A stretch of 64,000 nt of DNA from NCBI GenBank assembly GCA_023213395.1, contig CM041465.1, positions 110,491,741 to 110,555,740 of the forward strand, given 5' to 3'. Below the pieces are notes generated by a model, which saw nothing but the letters and a program-made list of their open reading frames with translations, did no database searches and was not told where the DNA came from. Positions 12,376-24,479 of the stretch are shown in pieces (the first letter of the stretch is position 1; every line of letters starts with the position of its first letter). The position numbers and the translations under genes are program-made. The stretch comes from Cycas panzhihuaensis. Lineage: Eukaryota; Cycadophyta.

Positions 12376-15300
12376 TCAACCATAGAACTTCTTTAGGAAA
12401 TTTTTATTTATGACTTTATCAAAGTTGAGACCCTCCAATGTGGCAATTTTGTATACACCATTAATGAGGCTCTCAAGGACCACAAAAGGGCCCACCCATT
12501 TGGGGCCAAATTTAGATAATTGATCCTAAAGGTATTCCAACTTGAGGACTTGGTTTAAAGGACTTAATGGGCAAGGGTGTAGGTGTTTATCATGTATCCT
12601 TTGTGCCCTAACTTTGGATGCTAAATTAGCTTGGTATGCTATCAAGCAATTTTCATCCAAAGCTTTAAGGTTGAGGAGGTGGGCTTGGCATCACCACTCC
12701 TCATTGACAAACTCTTTGAGAGATACTCTCAAAGAGGGGATTTTGACTTCCAAGGGAAGTACTACTTCTGACTCATAGATTAGGGAGAATGGTATCATTC
12801 CTGTGGTAGTGTGGATTGAAGTTTGGTAGGCCCACATAGCTAAATAAAGTTGGAGGTACCAATCCTTTTATGATTGGGCAATGATTTTCTTAAGAATATT
12901 AATTAAAGTCTTGTTAAAGGCCTTAATTTGGCCATTAGCTTGATGATAGTAAGAGGATGAGGTCTTATGATAGATCTTGGATCTCTCGTAAAGCTCATCC
13001 ATTTCCTTATAGTAAAATAGGGTCCCATTATACATAATGAGGATATCAAGGACCCCAAATCAATAAATGATATGCTGATATACAAAGATGGAAATAGTCT
13101 TACTTATTATTGAGGATAAGGGAATAGCTTCAACCTATTTAGTGAAGTACTATGTAGTGGTTAAAATGAATTTATGTTGGCCTAAAGAGGGTGATGTGAT
13201 GGCTTAAATTAGTTCTAATCCCCATTGAAAAAATGGCTATGGAGAGACTACGACATGTAGTGCCTTAGAAGGCTGATGAACTATGTTAGCATGCTCTTAG
13301 CATCAATGATGATGTTGTGCATAGGGATGGGCATCTTTAAATAAGGTCAACTAGTAATATCCCATGTATAGGATTCTTTAAGCCATTGATTAGCCCCTAA
13401 AATAACCTCTATAAATGCCACTATGGTATTCATGTAGGATTTAATCAATCTCATTTGGGATGACACAATGGATGTTTGGGCTGACACAATAGAAGAGGAT
13501 GCCATCTAATGACTGCTTGTATATTATGTCCTTTATGAGGAAGTATTATCAAGTGGAATCCCTTACACATGACTTGACTTTGTCGCTAGCATTAGTAGGG
13601 TATTTTTCTTGGGTTAGGTAGTTAACTATACCCCTATACCATTCATTATTAGCCAATGGATGGGCACTGGTATATTGAAGGGCTAAGATAGTTTCATCAG
13701 GTAACGAGTTGTCAACTAGAATCTTAAGAGAGTTCAGCATAGGAGCATCTACCAACTACTCTACAATGATCATTCTCTTTTTAGATTTTCAGTTAATGAT
13801 CTTGAGATCATACTCTTGAAGGAGGATGACCTATTTGCTTGCCATGACCCAAATCTGATCAAGTTAGGAGATATCTTAAGGGATCTTATTGGATGATAAC
13901 ATAAGTAGTGTTACTAAGGAGGTAATTTTTGAACTTTACAGTGGCACAAACTAGTGCTAGGCATTCCTTATCAGTCAATAAATAGTTTATTTTCACTATT
14001 ATTAACGTATAACTGATGAAGTAGATGACCCTTTTAGTTCTAGAGTCATCTTCTTAAGCTAGCATAACCCCTAAGGATTCATTGGTTACTAAAGTATACA
14101 GGATGAATGAATGGTCAAAGAGAGGGAGGGTCAATATGGGAGCCAATACAAGGGCTCGTTTAAGCTCTTGAAAGGCTTCTTGGGCCCTAAGAGACCAAAC
14201 AAAAAGATCCCCCTTCTTTAACAAGTTGGTTAAGGGTTTGGCATTTATAATAAAGTTCACCAAAAAATGCCTTAAGAACCCTAATCTCACTAAGAATGGC
14301 TTAATCTATCATTGTATCCTTACAGGAGGCATCTCAACTATAGCTTTGACCTTGTTAGAGTCAATTTGGATTCCTTGTTTAGAAATGAGGAACCCTAAGA
14401 GTTTCCCAATTATTACTGCAAAGATGTATTTGAGTGGATTCAAGCTGATATGGTATTTGCAACACCTTGTAAAAATTAATCTAAGGTCTATGGGGTGATC
14501 GACCTCTTTCGAGAGAGGCCCATCATGTCATCCACAAAGACTTCAAGAGTATTATTGATAAGATCATAGAATATGAGTTACACGAACCATTGGTAGATGG
14601 CACTGATATTTTTTGAACCAAAAGGTATGGATTTATATGCAAACATTCTACAAGGAGTAGTGAAGATCATCTTATCATGGTCCTCAGGTGATATTTGGAT
14701 TTAGTTGTAACCAGAGAAGCTATCTATTAAAGACATAACTTCAAAACTGGTAGTATGATTAATGATTTGATCGATGATTGGGAGGGGAAAGGTATCCTTT
14801 GGATAAGCATTATTAAAATCTCTAAAGTTGACACAAATTATGATGGCCCCCTTCTTCTTAGCAATGGGTACGATATTAGAAACCTATCTAAGGTAATCGA
14901 TGGAAGCAATAAGGCCTACATCTAGCAACTTTTCTACTTCAATCTAGTTGACAATTTCAGATGCAAGGGGTGCTACTTTTACCTCATAGGATGAACACCC
15001 TGAATGGTGGTTAGGTTATGGGTGATAATGCTTGGATCTATGCCCTTCATGTTCGAGTAGTCCCATTCAAAAATGTCATGGAACTCTTTGAATAATTGAG
15101 CATATTCCTAGCTCCTGAGAAGAACACTTTACTTCAACCTTGATGACCTTACTAAGGGCAAGGACAAGGTATTCAATTACCCTTGCACCCATAGCATTCC
15201 CTTCCTTAAAATGAAAGGGGGCTCAATCAACTAGTGGATGGGGAAGAGTTATTGATTGGTTTAGTTTAGCTAAGTATGACCCAATAGCTAAACACTTCCA

Positions 15301-16120
15301 GAAACCAAGCTTATAGTATCCAAAAGGTAGCTTAGGTGCCACCCCTTCTAGGTGCTCAAATAGAGCTTCATCATCCTCAAAATAATATATCCTATGGATA
15401 GTCTTCCTGAGCGAAAGCTAAGGAGTAAGTAGGGGGGCAACAGGTCCATAACGATCATCTAACCAATCAACATAATGGGGGGACTCTTTTGAGGAGTCAG
15501 AGTGGACCCTCCTATGATATTCGATCTTACCTCTTAGAGTGGAATATGACCTAAGGTCAAGATCACAAATAATAAACCTATTATGGGAGAAGAGAGACTC
15601 AATATCCTCATCATCTAGAAAGGGTAATGAGGGTTGAGGAGCTTTAATAATGGAATGTTGATGAGTAAGCTAGTGATCCACGCATTATATCATGCTAATA
15701 ATACATAGACACCAAGATGACATAGGAAGAGGTTCTGCAACATTGTTCAACCAAAGACCCTCCATCCCTATGTGAGTCCCCCACACGGACATGGGATACA
15801 AGGTGGGACAAGAAGAATGCCCCTTCAGACATTAAGAAGGGAAATTGGATGAGGGGGTTCCTCGTAGTTATCATCAGACTCTTAGTTACTAAAGACAACT
15901 ACATATCCATAGCTCCCTACGCTGATATGAGTGAAATGGATCAAATTCAGTTGAGAGGGATGTGTGTCCCCTTCTTCTTGGTGATTTCCAACATTAATAG
16001 AGTGAGTAATTAATCAGTTGAAAAAATCCTTAACCTCATCGACTATCCCAAAGATCGCTTGGTATGGTCGATGAGGTGGTCATCCAGGAGGGGGGGGCTC
16101 TTGAGTAACTACCTTTGTTT
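12376..16120 (-). pseudogene. Element B pol remnant (RT, RNase H, integrase), minus strand
   Basis: Going right to left, YYFEDDEALFEHLEG (about 15,390-15,350) and SEIVN, KLLDVGLIASIDYL match the A linker and RT start. RT continues with GAIIICVNFRDFNNAYPKD, FSGYN and the catalytic VDDMMG near 14,525. RNase H with AKPLTNLLKKGDLFVW is at 14,290-13,780. Integrase follows, with SDNGTPF-like and KEMDELCEKF-like blocks near 13,050-12,980 and the C-terminal end ATLEGLNFDKVINKNFLKKFY stopping at 12,376. The right part (15,400-16,120) matches the A region after the protease (SVGSYGY near 15,920). Frameshifts and stops are numerous. The protease and the gag-protease linker of A (20,770 to about 22,100) have no counterpart before the break at 16,120. 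Confidence 0.8.
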
Positions 16121-16125
16121 GCCCT
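16121..16125. repeat. Target site duplication of element A, left copy
   Basis: GCCCT abuts the TG start of the A 5' LTR and is repeated exactly at 33,549-33,553 after the 3' LTR. Confidence 0.9.
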
Positions 16126-18849
16126 TGTTTCCTAGCTTCCAGGAATGGATATGGAATTACTGACTAAGGTAAGTGCAGGTATGTTTCTCACCTTATCATC
16201 GCTTTCTTTTGATGAGTGTTTGCTTGCATGTCTGCATGTTTGTGGCCTTATAGATGATTTTGTCTTCGTCTACACTTATTTAGCCTATGACAACTATAGC
16301 GGGGGCACACTCCCAGTAATTGTGGCACCCCGGTGGCCATTCCACTTCCCGCATTCTGCCCTACTCGCTCCAGGATCCACTTGGCTTGTGCCACCTCTGC
16401 CCGTGTGATGACCTGTCATTGTTTGGTTGACTTGCCATATCATTTGAATCCTATTTTTTCTCATTTGGACTTATTTGTTGGCTTGTTTGCCCTCGGGTAG
16501 GTGTCTCAGCCCTCCATTTGACTTTTTTGTCATTGGCCCATAGCCCAGGCTAGATGTCCAGGCCAGATTTTACCTCCGGGTGAATACCGCCACGAATTTT
16601 ATGGTACCGCCATAAATTTCGCAGTACTATAGATTTTGTGGTGGGATGACTGTCCATACTTATTTTTTAAAAATTGCCATGGTAATTTCGCATTTATTGC
16701 TAAACTGCCACATGTCTTGCAACTTGACTCACCACCAGCTGCGTCCTAATCGCTCGCTTTAGGGTTTGGGTTGGGTATTTAAGTCTTCTTTAACTCATTT
16801 TTAGGATCTTTTGTTTATATTTTGGATTGGTCCTCAAGAAAACCACTCCGTGCTCTGCTATTCTCTGCTGCTCTACTACTGCTATAGGACCTGCGCCTCT
16901 CCTCCAGTGCCCATCTCTCCTTTGGTACGGCTAAGACATCTTCCCAGCCCTTCACACACCTTGGAGAGGGCCCCTTTGGAGAGATCTCAGCGGATTCTTG
17001 CCCGAGCAGCCATCAAAGTGTTCCAAATGCAGGTGTTCTTCCTCCAACTCCATTAGTAGGGGTCCAAACCTGCTATACCATAGTTTTTGGGTTGATTTTT
17101 CAGCCTCTCTTTAGCAGCCTTTGACTGAGGCAAGAGCTTCCCCTCCTCTTCTCAGGTATTCATTGATTTGAGCTATTTTCTTATTCAATTGATGCCCTAT
17201 TTTGCTTGTCCTCTTGCTTGGGTTTTTGAAGGTTATTTTCCTCTTTGTATTGGGCTATTTTACTCCTGTCATTCGTGCTTCCTTGCCTGTGTTTGTTGCT
17301 TAAGGTAGCGGCAAAGAGGGGTTGCATAGGGTTTGGGAGAGAGCTGGGTGGATTCCGTACCACCTTCCACGCTCCTCAAGTGGCTCTTAGCCTCCCAAAC
17401 CTTCCCTCTTACCCTGTGCTATCTTTGGCACTCAAACAAGGGTTTGTTGGGCCTTCCTTAGCTGTTGAAATCAGCGATGTCACACATTACAGTGCTAGTT
17501 TGAGGGTTTGTGCTTTAGTCCAAGCAACTCATGTAAGTCCCTACCGCTTGTCCTTCGCCCAACTCCTTTCCCGACAGCCCGGTTTGCTCTTCATAGCATC
17601 CCGGCTTGCCGTAGGTCCTCTTTGGCTCCTTTCAACTCTCTTGCTACTATTTCCAGCCATCTTTCTTAGCCTTGCCCTCGCTACCTTGTGGCTTTTGGGG
17701 GAGGTTGGGGTTGTTCTTTATAGGAGGTAGGCCACTCCGAGGCTTACCAGTTACTTTCCATTTACTTTGGTTGTCCTCCTTTACATATTATCATCATTGT
17801 GTTGATACTAACATATATGTATTTAAGTTTATATTTGTTTTGCATAGACATGTATTGTTAGGATCTTTCCATTGCATGTTAGCACCCTTTCTCCGGAAAG
17901 GGGGGAGGTCATCACTTGCTTGCAGGTATTCGGAAAGCATAAAGGACCTTTCTCATTCATCCCTTTACCGGTAAGCACTTTCATTCATGTTGTATTTTTC
18001 ATACTTCATTTATTGCTAGTACTTGGTCCCTTGCTTCCCTTGTTTTATACTTTAGGATTTTTCCAGGGAAGGCAAGGGAGCCCTTCATTCCGATCTGCTG
18101 CGACTCTTCACGACCACCACGCGTTGTGGAGTAGTTTTGGGTGTCCCTTGGGAGCGCCACCATCACAACACACTTCCGTTTCTAGTACACACTTTCGCTT
18201 CACTCTATCTCCTTTTCCATTTGAATTTCCTTTACATAGTAGTAATTAACTCATTGGAAATAGAAAGGAAATCAACCTTGCTTTTGGTTCATACTTTATT
18301 TACTTTGTTGCTTGCATCTTCTTTAGCCATAGGAAAAGGTCTTAGGAAACCTTCCCTCTCACCTTTTCCCTCCTTTTGCCGTGCAAGCTTCTTTCTCTGC
18401 TTATTATTTGTGTATTTGGTTAGTTTGCTTAGGCATACTTTGACCCACCTCCTTGGGCTATCTCTCTTACGTTCCCTTGGTTCCCCGCTTAGCCGGATAA
18501 CCAAGGTGACCCCGTCCATAGGCCACTTGCTTGCCTATCCTTCCTTATTTCCCGTTGCTCTAGGGAAACCCCCGAAGAGCTCTCTCCTTTGCCTTCCAGC
18601 CATCTAGGGGTGGGAGGATCCTTCCCTTAGGTCAACCCAGGCTAATCCTACGCCTTCTCACCTCTTGCTCGAAGTGGGGGGATCACCTTTTGGTAGCTAT
18701 ATTCCATTGCATATCCCGAACTCATGCTCCGGTGCACAGGGCACCCTGCGTGGTACTTGCCCTACTTATAGGTCCCTTTCTCGATCATATTATCAACCGT
18801 TCTTACCATTCCTATCTAGTTAGGTAGCTATCCCATAGATGCGCATCCA
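16126..18849 (+). repeat. 5' LTR of element A
   Basis: It starts TGTTTCCTAG and ends GCGCATCCA. It aligns with 30,824-33,548 end to end; over the first 280 bases roughly nine in ten positions agree by eye, with mostly transitions between copies. Several open frames of 100-161 codons occur inside but are broken in the 3' copy, so I do not call them genes. Confidence 0.9.
16776..16783 (+). promoter_or_regulatory. TATA-like box in the A 5' LTR
   Basis: TATTTAAG in a GGGTTTGGG...CTTCTTTAACTC context, kept in the 3' LTR at 31,474-31,481. It is the best candidate for the core promoter of the sense transcript, which would give a long leader of about 2.2 kb before gag. Confidence 0.45.
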
Positions 18850-18850
18850 C

Positions 18851-18869
18851 TGGCAACCATACTGGGGAC
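18851..18869 (+). other. Primer binding site of element A
   Basis: TGGCAACCATACTGGGGAC starts one base after the LTR. It resembles the TGGCGACTC...GGGGAC site that I recall as the tRNA-Arg type used by Tat/Ogre elements, with about four mismatches. The tRNA assignment is from memory and tentative; the position is firm. Confidence 0.65.
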
Positions 18870-19020
18870 TACCAGTAAGGGAGATAGTCTCCACTCTCTT
18901 CCATTAGTTTTGCTACCTTTTTGTGGTCCTTTTCCTACTTTGATCTCTTCGTTGGGCAGCCCCCAACGCGTGTGCCTTTATCGCCCTCTCTTTTTCCCTA
19001 ACATTGTTCGTTGACCTTGC

Positions 19021-21560
19021 ATGCGACGCTTTTTGCGTCACTTACGCGGTCTACCTCCATTGTTAGAAGACCCCAAGTATCACCCTCTTCCTTTGTCATA
19101 TTCTGATTTGACTATGGAGGGATACTCTTCTGATTGGGCCTACCACACCGCAACTTTGGAAACCCATGATTTCCTTTCCTCTATTCCAGGCTCCACCCAG
19201 GAGGGTGATGACCCCCTTTATTACCTGAGTGACCAACATCACTCGCTTGACGTCCATCCCTCTACCCATCTGGTAGAAGGATCCGTTCCTCCTGAGACTT
19301 ACCACTCAATCGGTGACTCTTATGAGGAGAATCTTGAGGGACCTACCCCGTTCGAGGTCCCAACTACCTCTTACGAGTATGTAGGAACCCCTCCTATTGA
19401 CGTAGTTAAAGCTCTCAATGAGTGTCACTGCGTGGCACACTTCCAACCGCATCTTGGGTGGTTTGAGGGTGCGCTTCGTGGAGGAGCCTCTTCTTCCTCT
19501 GCTCCTCCCCCACATGCCTCATCCTCATCTACTCTTCCTTTGACAACCAATCCCTTTGTACCTACGCATGTGTCCCGCTCCTTTCTTATTCTTGTAGTGG
19601 GGGCACATGTTGCACCTTCCATTTCTCACCGAGGTCCTAGTATTTCGGGATCTTCCTACGGTATGTCTTTCCCCCAATTGAAGGTTATCATACCTATCCC
19701 TAGACAAACTAATGTGCCATCCCTTAATGTGGCACATACCTTTCCTAGTAGGCTTGTCGGTCCTACTAACCTTTCAGCTACCAGTCATGTGGGACCCGCT
19801 CCCACACACTCTCAAAACCAACACATTGGTGCTTCCTTCTATGTTCCCCCAGGGTATACTTCTCAACCTTGGGGGCAGGGTAGAGGAAGCCATCTCCCAG
19901 CTTATGGAGTGGATCTGCTACACCCATATGGGGTCGCCCCACCCACGGGTGGCCTATATGGGCAAAACCTAGTTCTGCATCCATCTTTTCCATCATCCAG
20001 CGCAATTCCATTTGTTGTGCCTTTGCAAGGGAACCTGACTCCCTTCCAAGGAACCTACCCCCATACCCCTTCCCAGTAGGGGGTATTTCCTCAAGGAGGG
20101 ATGGGTGTACCACCTCCATCCGCTCCTTGTTCGTTACCCGCTATATCATTCGTTGATCCTATGGTCCAGGCAAGGGCACGCCCCTTCATAGACTTTAGGT
20201 CAACACCCCTATCCATTGAGGCATTAAGAACCAATCTGCCGCCTCATCCCCCTAAAGTTCCTAGATTCGATGGAACTTTATCGCAAGACTCGGCGAAGCA
20301 TGTGCATAGCTTTTCTATGGCATGCATCGATTACTGGGCTTATGACCACATTTTAATGAAATTGTTCCCGCGATCCTTGCAGGGTGACACCCTTAAGTGG
20401 TTTTACCATCTCCCTGCCCATTCCATCCATTCATTCCAGTAGTTGGTGGATGAGTTCATCAACTATTTTGATGTAACCCGTCCATTCGAGAGCAGAATGA
20501 AGTTGTCCCTTTCGCTTAAACAAGGTTATGATGAAATGAATCATGACTTTGTGCAGCGATTTCATAACTTGCTTCACTCCACTAAGGCAACATTGCTCGA
20601 GGAGTTTAAGCGAGACCTCTTCGTCAATGTACTTTATCCCAAAGTGCATGTGGAAGTCCTTAAAATGGGGGTGACCACATGTGACTCCGCAATCGCCAAG
20701 TGTTTGGTGTTGGAGGCTATTGAGATCCAAGCCGGTCTCAAGAAACCTCTTAAGCCCTCATAACGTCGTGAGGCACCACCTCCAACCAAAGATACCAAAC
20801 CTTCACAACCTACCCAGTCTTCCTCTCATCCGACTGAGAGGACTTTAGACCCTCTCACATCAACCATACGCTCATTCGAGCGTACGATGAAGGAACTCAA
20901 GCTTCAGGCTCCTTCATCTCCTACATCCAATAAACAAGTCTAACAAACAACTCAAGCTCCTCTCCCCAAGAATGGAAACGCCCAGTCCTCTCAAGCAAGA
21001 AGGTCAGATCCTCCACTTGAGAAGAAGTGGTGCTCCATTCATGGGGAGTGCTTCCACGATGATTTACGTTGTAGGGCCCAGCATCCCAAGGATGCCCCTC
21101 GACACGACTCTTCCCCCAAATGGGCCTCAAGGCCTAATTTAGACCAACCAGTTCATAAGGATCCATTCCCTAAACATGGGGAACGTGATTGCAACACCTA
21201 AACCAAGAATAACCAGAACTGAGGAAGATCGCCCGGTTCCCGTCTTTCCCGTGATAAAGGGAAGGGTGCCCATAACTCATCATCTTCTTCTTCTTCCCCT
21301 AGCCATCATACCCCATCACCTTCGTGACCCTGGAACAAGGGGAAGAAGGTGATCTAGTTGCTTGAAGCAACTTCTTCTTATGCCCTTATGCGGTCTTAGG
21401 CCGCCAAGGAAGTAGCGGGAGCTTCTTCTTCTTCTGCTCCTTCTGACCCTCTACTAGAGAACCTTCCTCCAGAAATACCTCTCTTTCCCAAGGCTATTCT
21501 TGTATGCCCAGGTCGTTACGATTTCCAAAGGGCACTTACCCAGCCTACGGCAAAGAGTAA
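19021..21560 (+). pseudogene. Element A gag
   Basis: One reading frame runs from the ATG at 19,021. A Pro/Ser/Gly/Tyr-rich N-terminal region of about 350 residues is followed by the retrotransposon gag capsid domain (VPRFDGTLS at about 20,260, then GDTLKWFYHLP, DEFINYFD, RFHNLL). A CX2HX4HX4C zinc knuckle lies at 21,031-21,072 (CSIH, ECFH, LRC). The protein would build the particle and bind element RNA. Stops at 20,077 (TAG), 20,440 (TAG) and 20,761 (TAA) and several between 20,940 and 21,410 lie where Gln or Arg fits, and the frame is otherwise intact. The capsid domain matches the split gag of element B. Confidence 0.85.
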
Positions 21561-21573
21561 TCCCTTCTCCATC

Positions 21574-22674
21574 GTGGATGAGCTTCCTAGTGTTGCCACA
21601 GGAATGTCCTTGATGGACGTTTTGAGGAGTTGTCTCGAGCAGTGGGCCCTCCTCCTGGAAGCTTTAGGATCGAGTGATGCACCTATCCACACTTTGGGTA
21701 TTACCCAAAGTTGTGGACCCGTTATCTCATTTGATCCTAAGGATCTTCCTCCCGCCAGTGAAAGGGAACGTCAATGGAACTTCCCATTCACTATCACTAT
21801 CGATACACCCGATTGTATCCTTCGAATGACTGTTGTTGACAATAGTTCTTCTATTAATGTCATGCCCTTACGTGTCATGCAAGAGCTTGGTATCTCCGCC
21901 TTGGAACCTGTTCCATGGCGATGCCAAGGTTATGACGATAGCGAGAAGACCCCTCTAGGATCTGTTGCGATTTCGCTCACCCTTGAGGGCAAGACTATTC
22001 TTTCAAATGTTGTAGTCCTCGACGTTAACGTTGACTACAACATCCTTCTAGGTCACCCATGGCTCGACCAAATGGGAGCCATGTACTCAACTCTTTGGGG
22101 ACAACTTAAATTCATCCATGACAGACGAATGAGAGTGATTCCCCGTGAACGCCCATTTACCAAACAAACTCATTCCACCAATTCGACAAACCGAGGTCCT
22201 TCTACACACACCTTAACCTGCTCTATTGGCATACCTAACCCATCTGAAGAAGATCTTGTATCTTCTTCTCCTAGTCTCACGCAGTTCGCCCCTATTGGTG
22301 TTGGGAGTTACGGGTACCTCACTTCGTTTAGTGATGATGAGTCACATGACGAGGATGAGGATTGTCTTCACCCCGTCTCTTTCCTCCACACTAGTAGGTC
22401 GCACCCATCTCGTTCTAGATCCCCGTCTAGAACCTCTCTCGTTGGTGAGGCTAGCCACTCCTATGTGTCACATGTCATTGCTTATGTTGACCTGCCCGTC
22501 GTCAGTTCTTCTCCTTCATTACCCCCCGTGGGTGATGGCATCGAAGAGCTGCCTTTCACTCCTTCCGAGGAGCCTCCTTTTGACTCTCCTTCAGAGTCTC
22601 GCAAGGAAGTCGAGCAACCCGATGACCATCACGGTCCTATTACTTGTACTCCCTCTAGTACTTCCTCTACTTGA
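21574..22674 (+). pseudogene. Element A aspartic protease region
   Basis: An open stretch of 366 codons in the same frame as gag. TVVDNSSSINVMP at about 21,829-21,867 is the active-site region of a retroviral-type aspartic protease: the catalytic Asp (21,838-21,840) is kept but the usual D-S/T-G has become D-N-S. Downstream LGHPWLDQMGA (about 22,050) is the ILGRPWL-like block typical of Tat/Gypsy proteases. After it comes a Ser/Asp-rich linker to RT. The protease would cut the polyprotein. Loss of the active-site Gly suggests it is inactive. Confidence 0.85.
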
Positions 22675-22689
22675 AGTAAGGTCATCCAT

Positions 22690-24471
22690 GGGGTGGATTA
22701 CTTTGAGGATGATGAAGCCCTGCTTAAGCACGTAGCAGGTTTTGTACCCAACTTGCCTTTTGGTCACCATAGGCTTGGTCACCAGAAGGTCCTTGTGATT
22801 GGATCCACACTTGCTGATCTAATCCCATCTCCTATTCCACCTCCTCCTGTTGACCTTGCCCCTCTCCACTTCGAGGAGGGCAATGCCATGTGCATGGGGG
22901 CAACCCAAGACATAGTCTTGGCCCCCAGAAAGGTCATTAAAGTCAGGTTAGAGTGTTCTCTTGATGGGATAAGGGAGTACTCCCTTCTGTTCTAGGAGTT
23001 TCGAGATATGTTTTCATGGGATTATGGTGATATGAAGGGAATTGACACCTCCATTGTCACTCATAACCTCACCACCATTCCTGGCGCCTGCCCTGTGTGC
23101 CAGAAGTAGCGTCCCCTTCACCTAAAGCTCTCAGCCTCCATCAAGATGGAGGTTGAGAAGCTTCTAGATGCTGGGCTTATTACTTCCATTGACTACCCTA
23201 AATGGGTCTCCAATATTGTCCCCGTTGCCAAAAAGAATGGGGCAATTCGTATATGTGTCGATTTCTGTGACATTAATAATGCTTGTCCTAAGGACAACTT
23301 CCCACTCCCCTTTATCGATTAAATTATTGATTGCACCACTGGATTTGAAGTCATGTCTCTAATGGACGACTTCTCTGTCTATAACTAGATTCAGATTTCT
23401 CCTGAAGACTGCCACAAGACGGCCTTCACTACACCTTGGGGTACCTTTGCTTACAAGGCGATGCCCTTTGGTCTTAAGAATGCAGGTGCTACTTACCAAA
23501 GAGCCATGCATTTCATTTTCCATGACCTCATTGATAACACATTGGAGGTATTCATGGATGATATGATGGGTCTCTCCCGTGTCAGGGCCCATCATCCATC
23601 CGACTTGCGTGCCATCTTTTTACGATGTCGTAAGTATCACATCATTTTAAATCCGCTCAAGTGTGTGTTTGCCGTTACCTCGGGCAAACTCCTTAGGTTC
23701 CTTGTGTCCAAATAAGGAATTCAGATTGACCCTGACAAGGTCAGAGTAATCCTTGACATGCCACCAACTAGAACTCAATGATAGATTAAGTCATTTCTAG
23801 GAAGGCTCGGTTTTCTCAGGCACTTCTTAGCAGACTTTGCTGTGAGTGCTAAACCCCTCACGAACCTATTGAAGAAGGGAGCTCCTTTTGCCTGGTCTGA
23901 CAAGACCCAAAAGGCCTTCGAAGGACTTAAGGAAGCCCTTGCTTCTGCTCCTACGTTGGTGCCTCCTCGATTCGATAGGCCCTTCGTCCTATACACCTCG
24001 GTGACTGACAAGTCCTTAGGCGCTATGTTAGCTCAGGAGGATGACTCAGGAACTGAGAGAACTATATATTTCATTAGCCACACCCTCGTGGCTGTTGAAC
24101 TTAACTATTCCTCTACCGAGAAGGAGTGCCTCTCCTTGGGCCATGTGACCAAGAAGTTCAGACACTACTTGCTTAGCAACACCACCAAGGTGATCGTTCA
24201 ATCTGATCCCTTGCGATACTTGCTTACTCATTCAGATTTGACGGGTAGGGCCGATCATTGGGCCGTCCTACTTCAAGAATTTGACCTCCATATCGTTAAC
24301 CGAAAATCAAAGAGGGGAATGGTAGTGGCCGAGCAACTCGCAGATGCCCCTACCCCTAACTCCTTTGGTGCCCCCATTGACGACTCTCTCCCTAATGAGT
24401 CTATCCTGATGATTCAGGAGGTCTCTCCCCATCCACTCATCAACAATGAGTGGTATGGTGATATAATCTGA
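22690..24471 (+). pseudogene. Element A reverse transcriptase and RNase H
   Basis: Same frame as gag and protease. RT blocks are LLDAGLI and VPVAKKNG (about 23,165-23,240), ICVDFCDINNACPKD (about 23,250-23,297), FPLPFID, MSLMDDFSVYN, AFTTPWGTFAYKAMPFGLKNAG and the catalytic FMDDMM with both Asp at 23,557-23,562. RNase H follows: KPLTNLLKKGAPFAW at about 23,850 and VLYTSVTDKSLGAML, in which the first Asp position is altered. Stops at 22,993 (TAG), 23,320 (TAA), 23,386 (TAG) and two near 23,780 replace Gln or Arg. It would make the cDNA. It matches element B at 13,780-15,400. Confidence 0.9.
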
Positions 24472-24479
24472 TATCTTAC

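Noticed and set aside
16145-16408. 87-codon frame at the start of both A LTRs
   Set aside because: It is open in both copies, but it lies before the promoter candidate and simply reflects shared LTR sequence.
17245-18607. Open frames of 100-161 codons inside the A 5' LTR
   Set aside because: The matching positions of the 3' LTR are broken or shifted, composition is low-complexity Leu/Ser-rich, and no domain is visible.
19096-20119. Long minus-strand frames opposite A gag
   Set aside because: Shadows of the Pro/Ser/Gly-rich gag frame; not present opposite gag in B.
22226-22735. 169-codon frame overlapping the protease linker of A
   Set aside because: It is a Leu/Ser-rich alternative frame over the clear protease-RT linker and has no domain.
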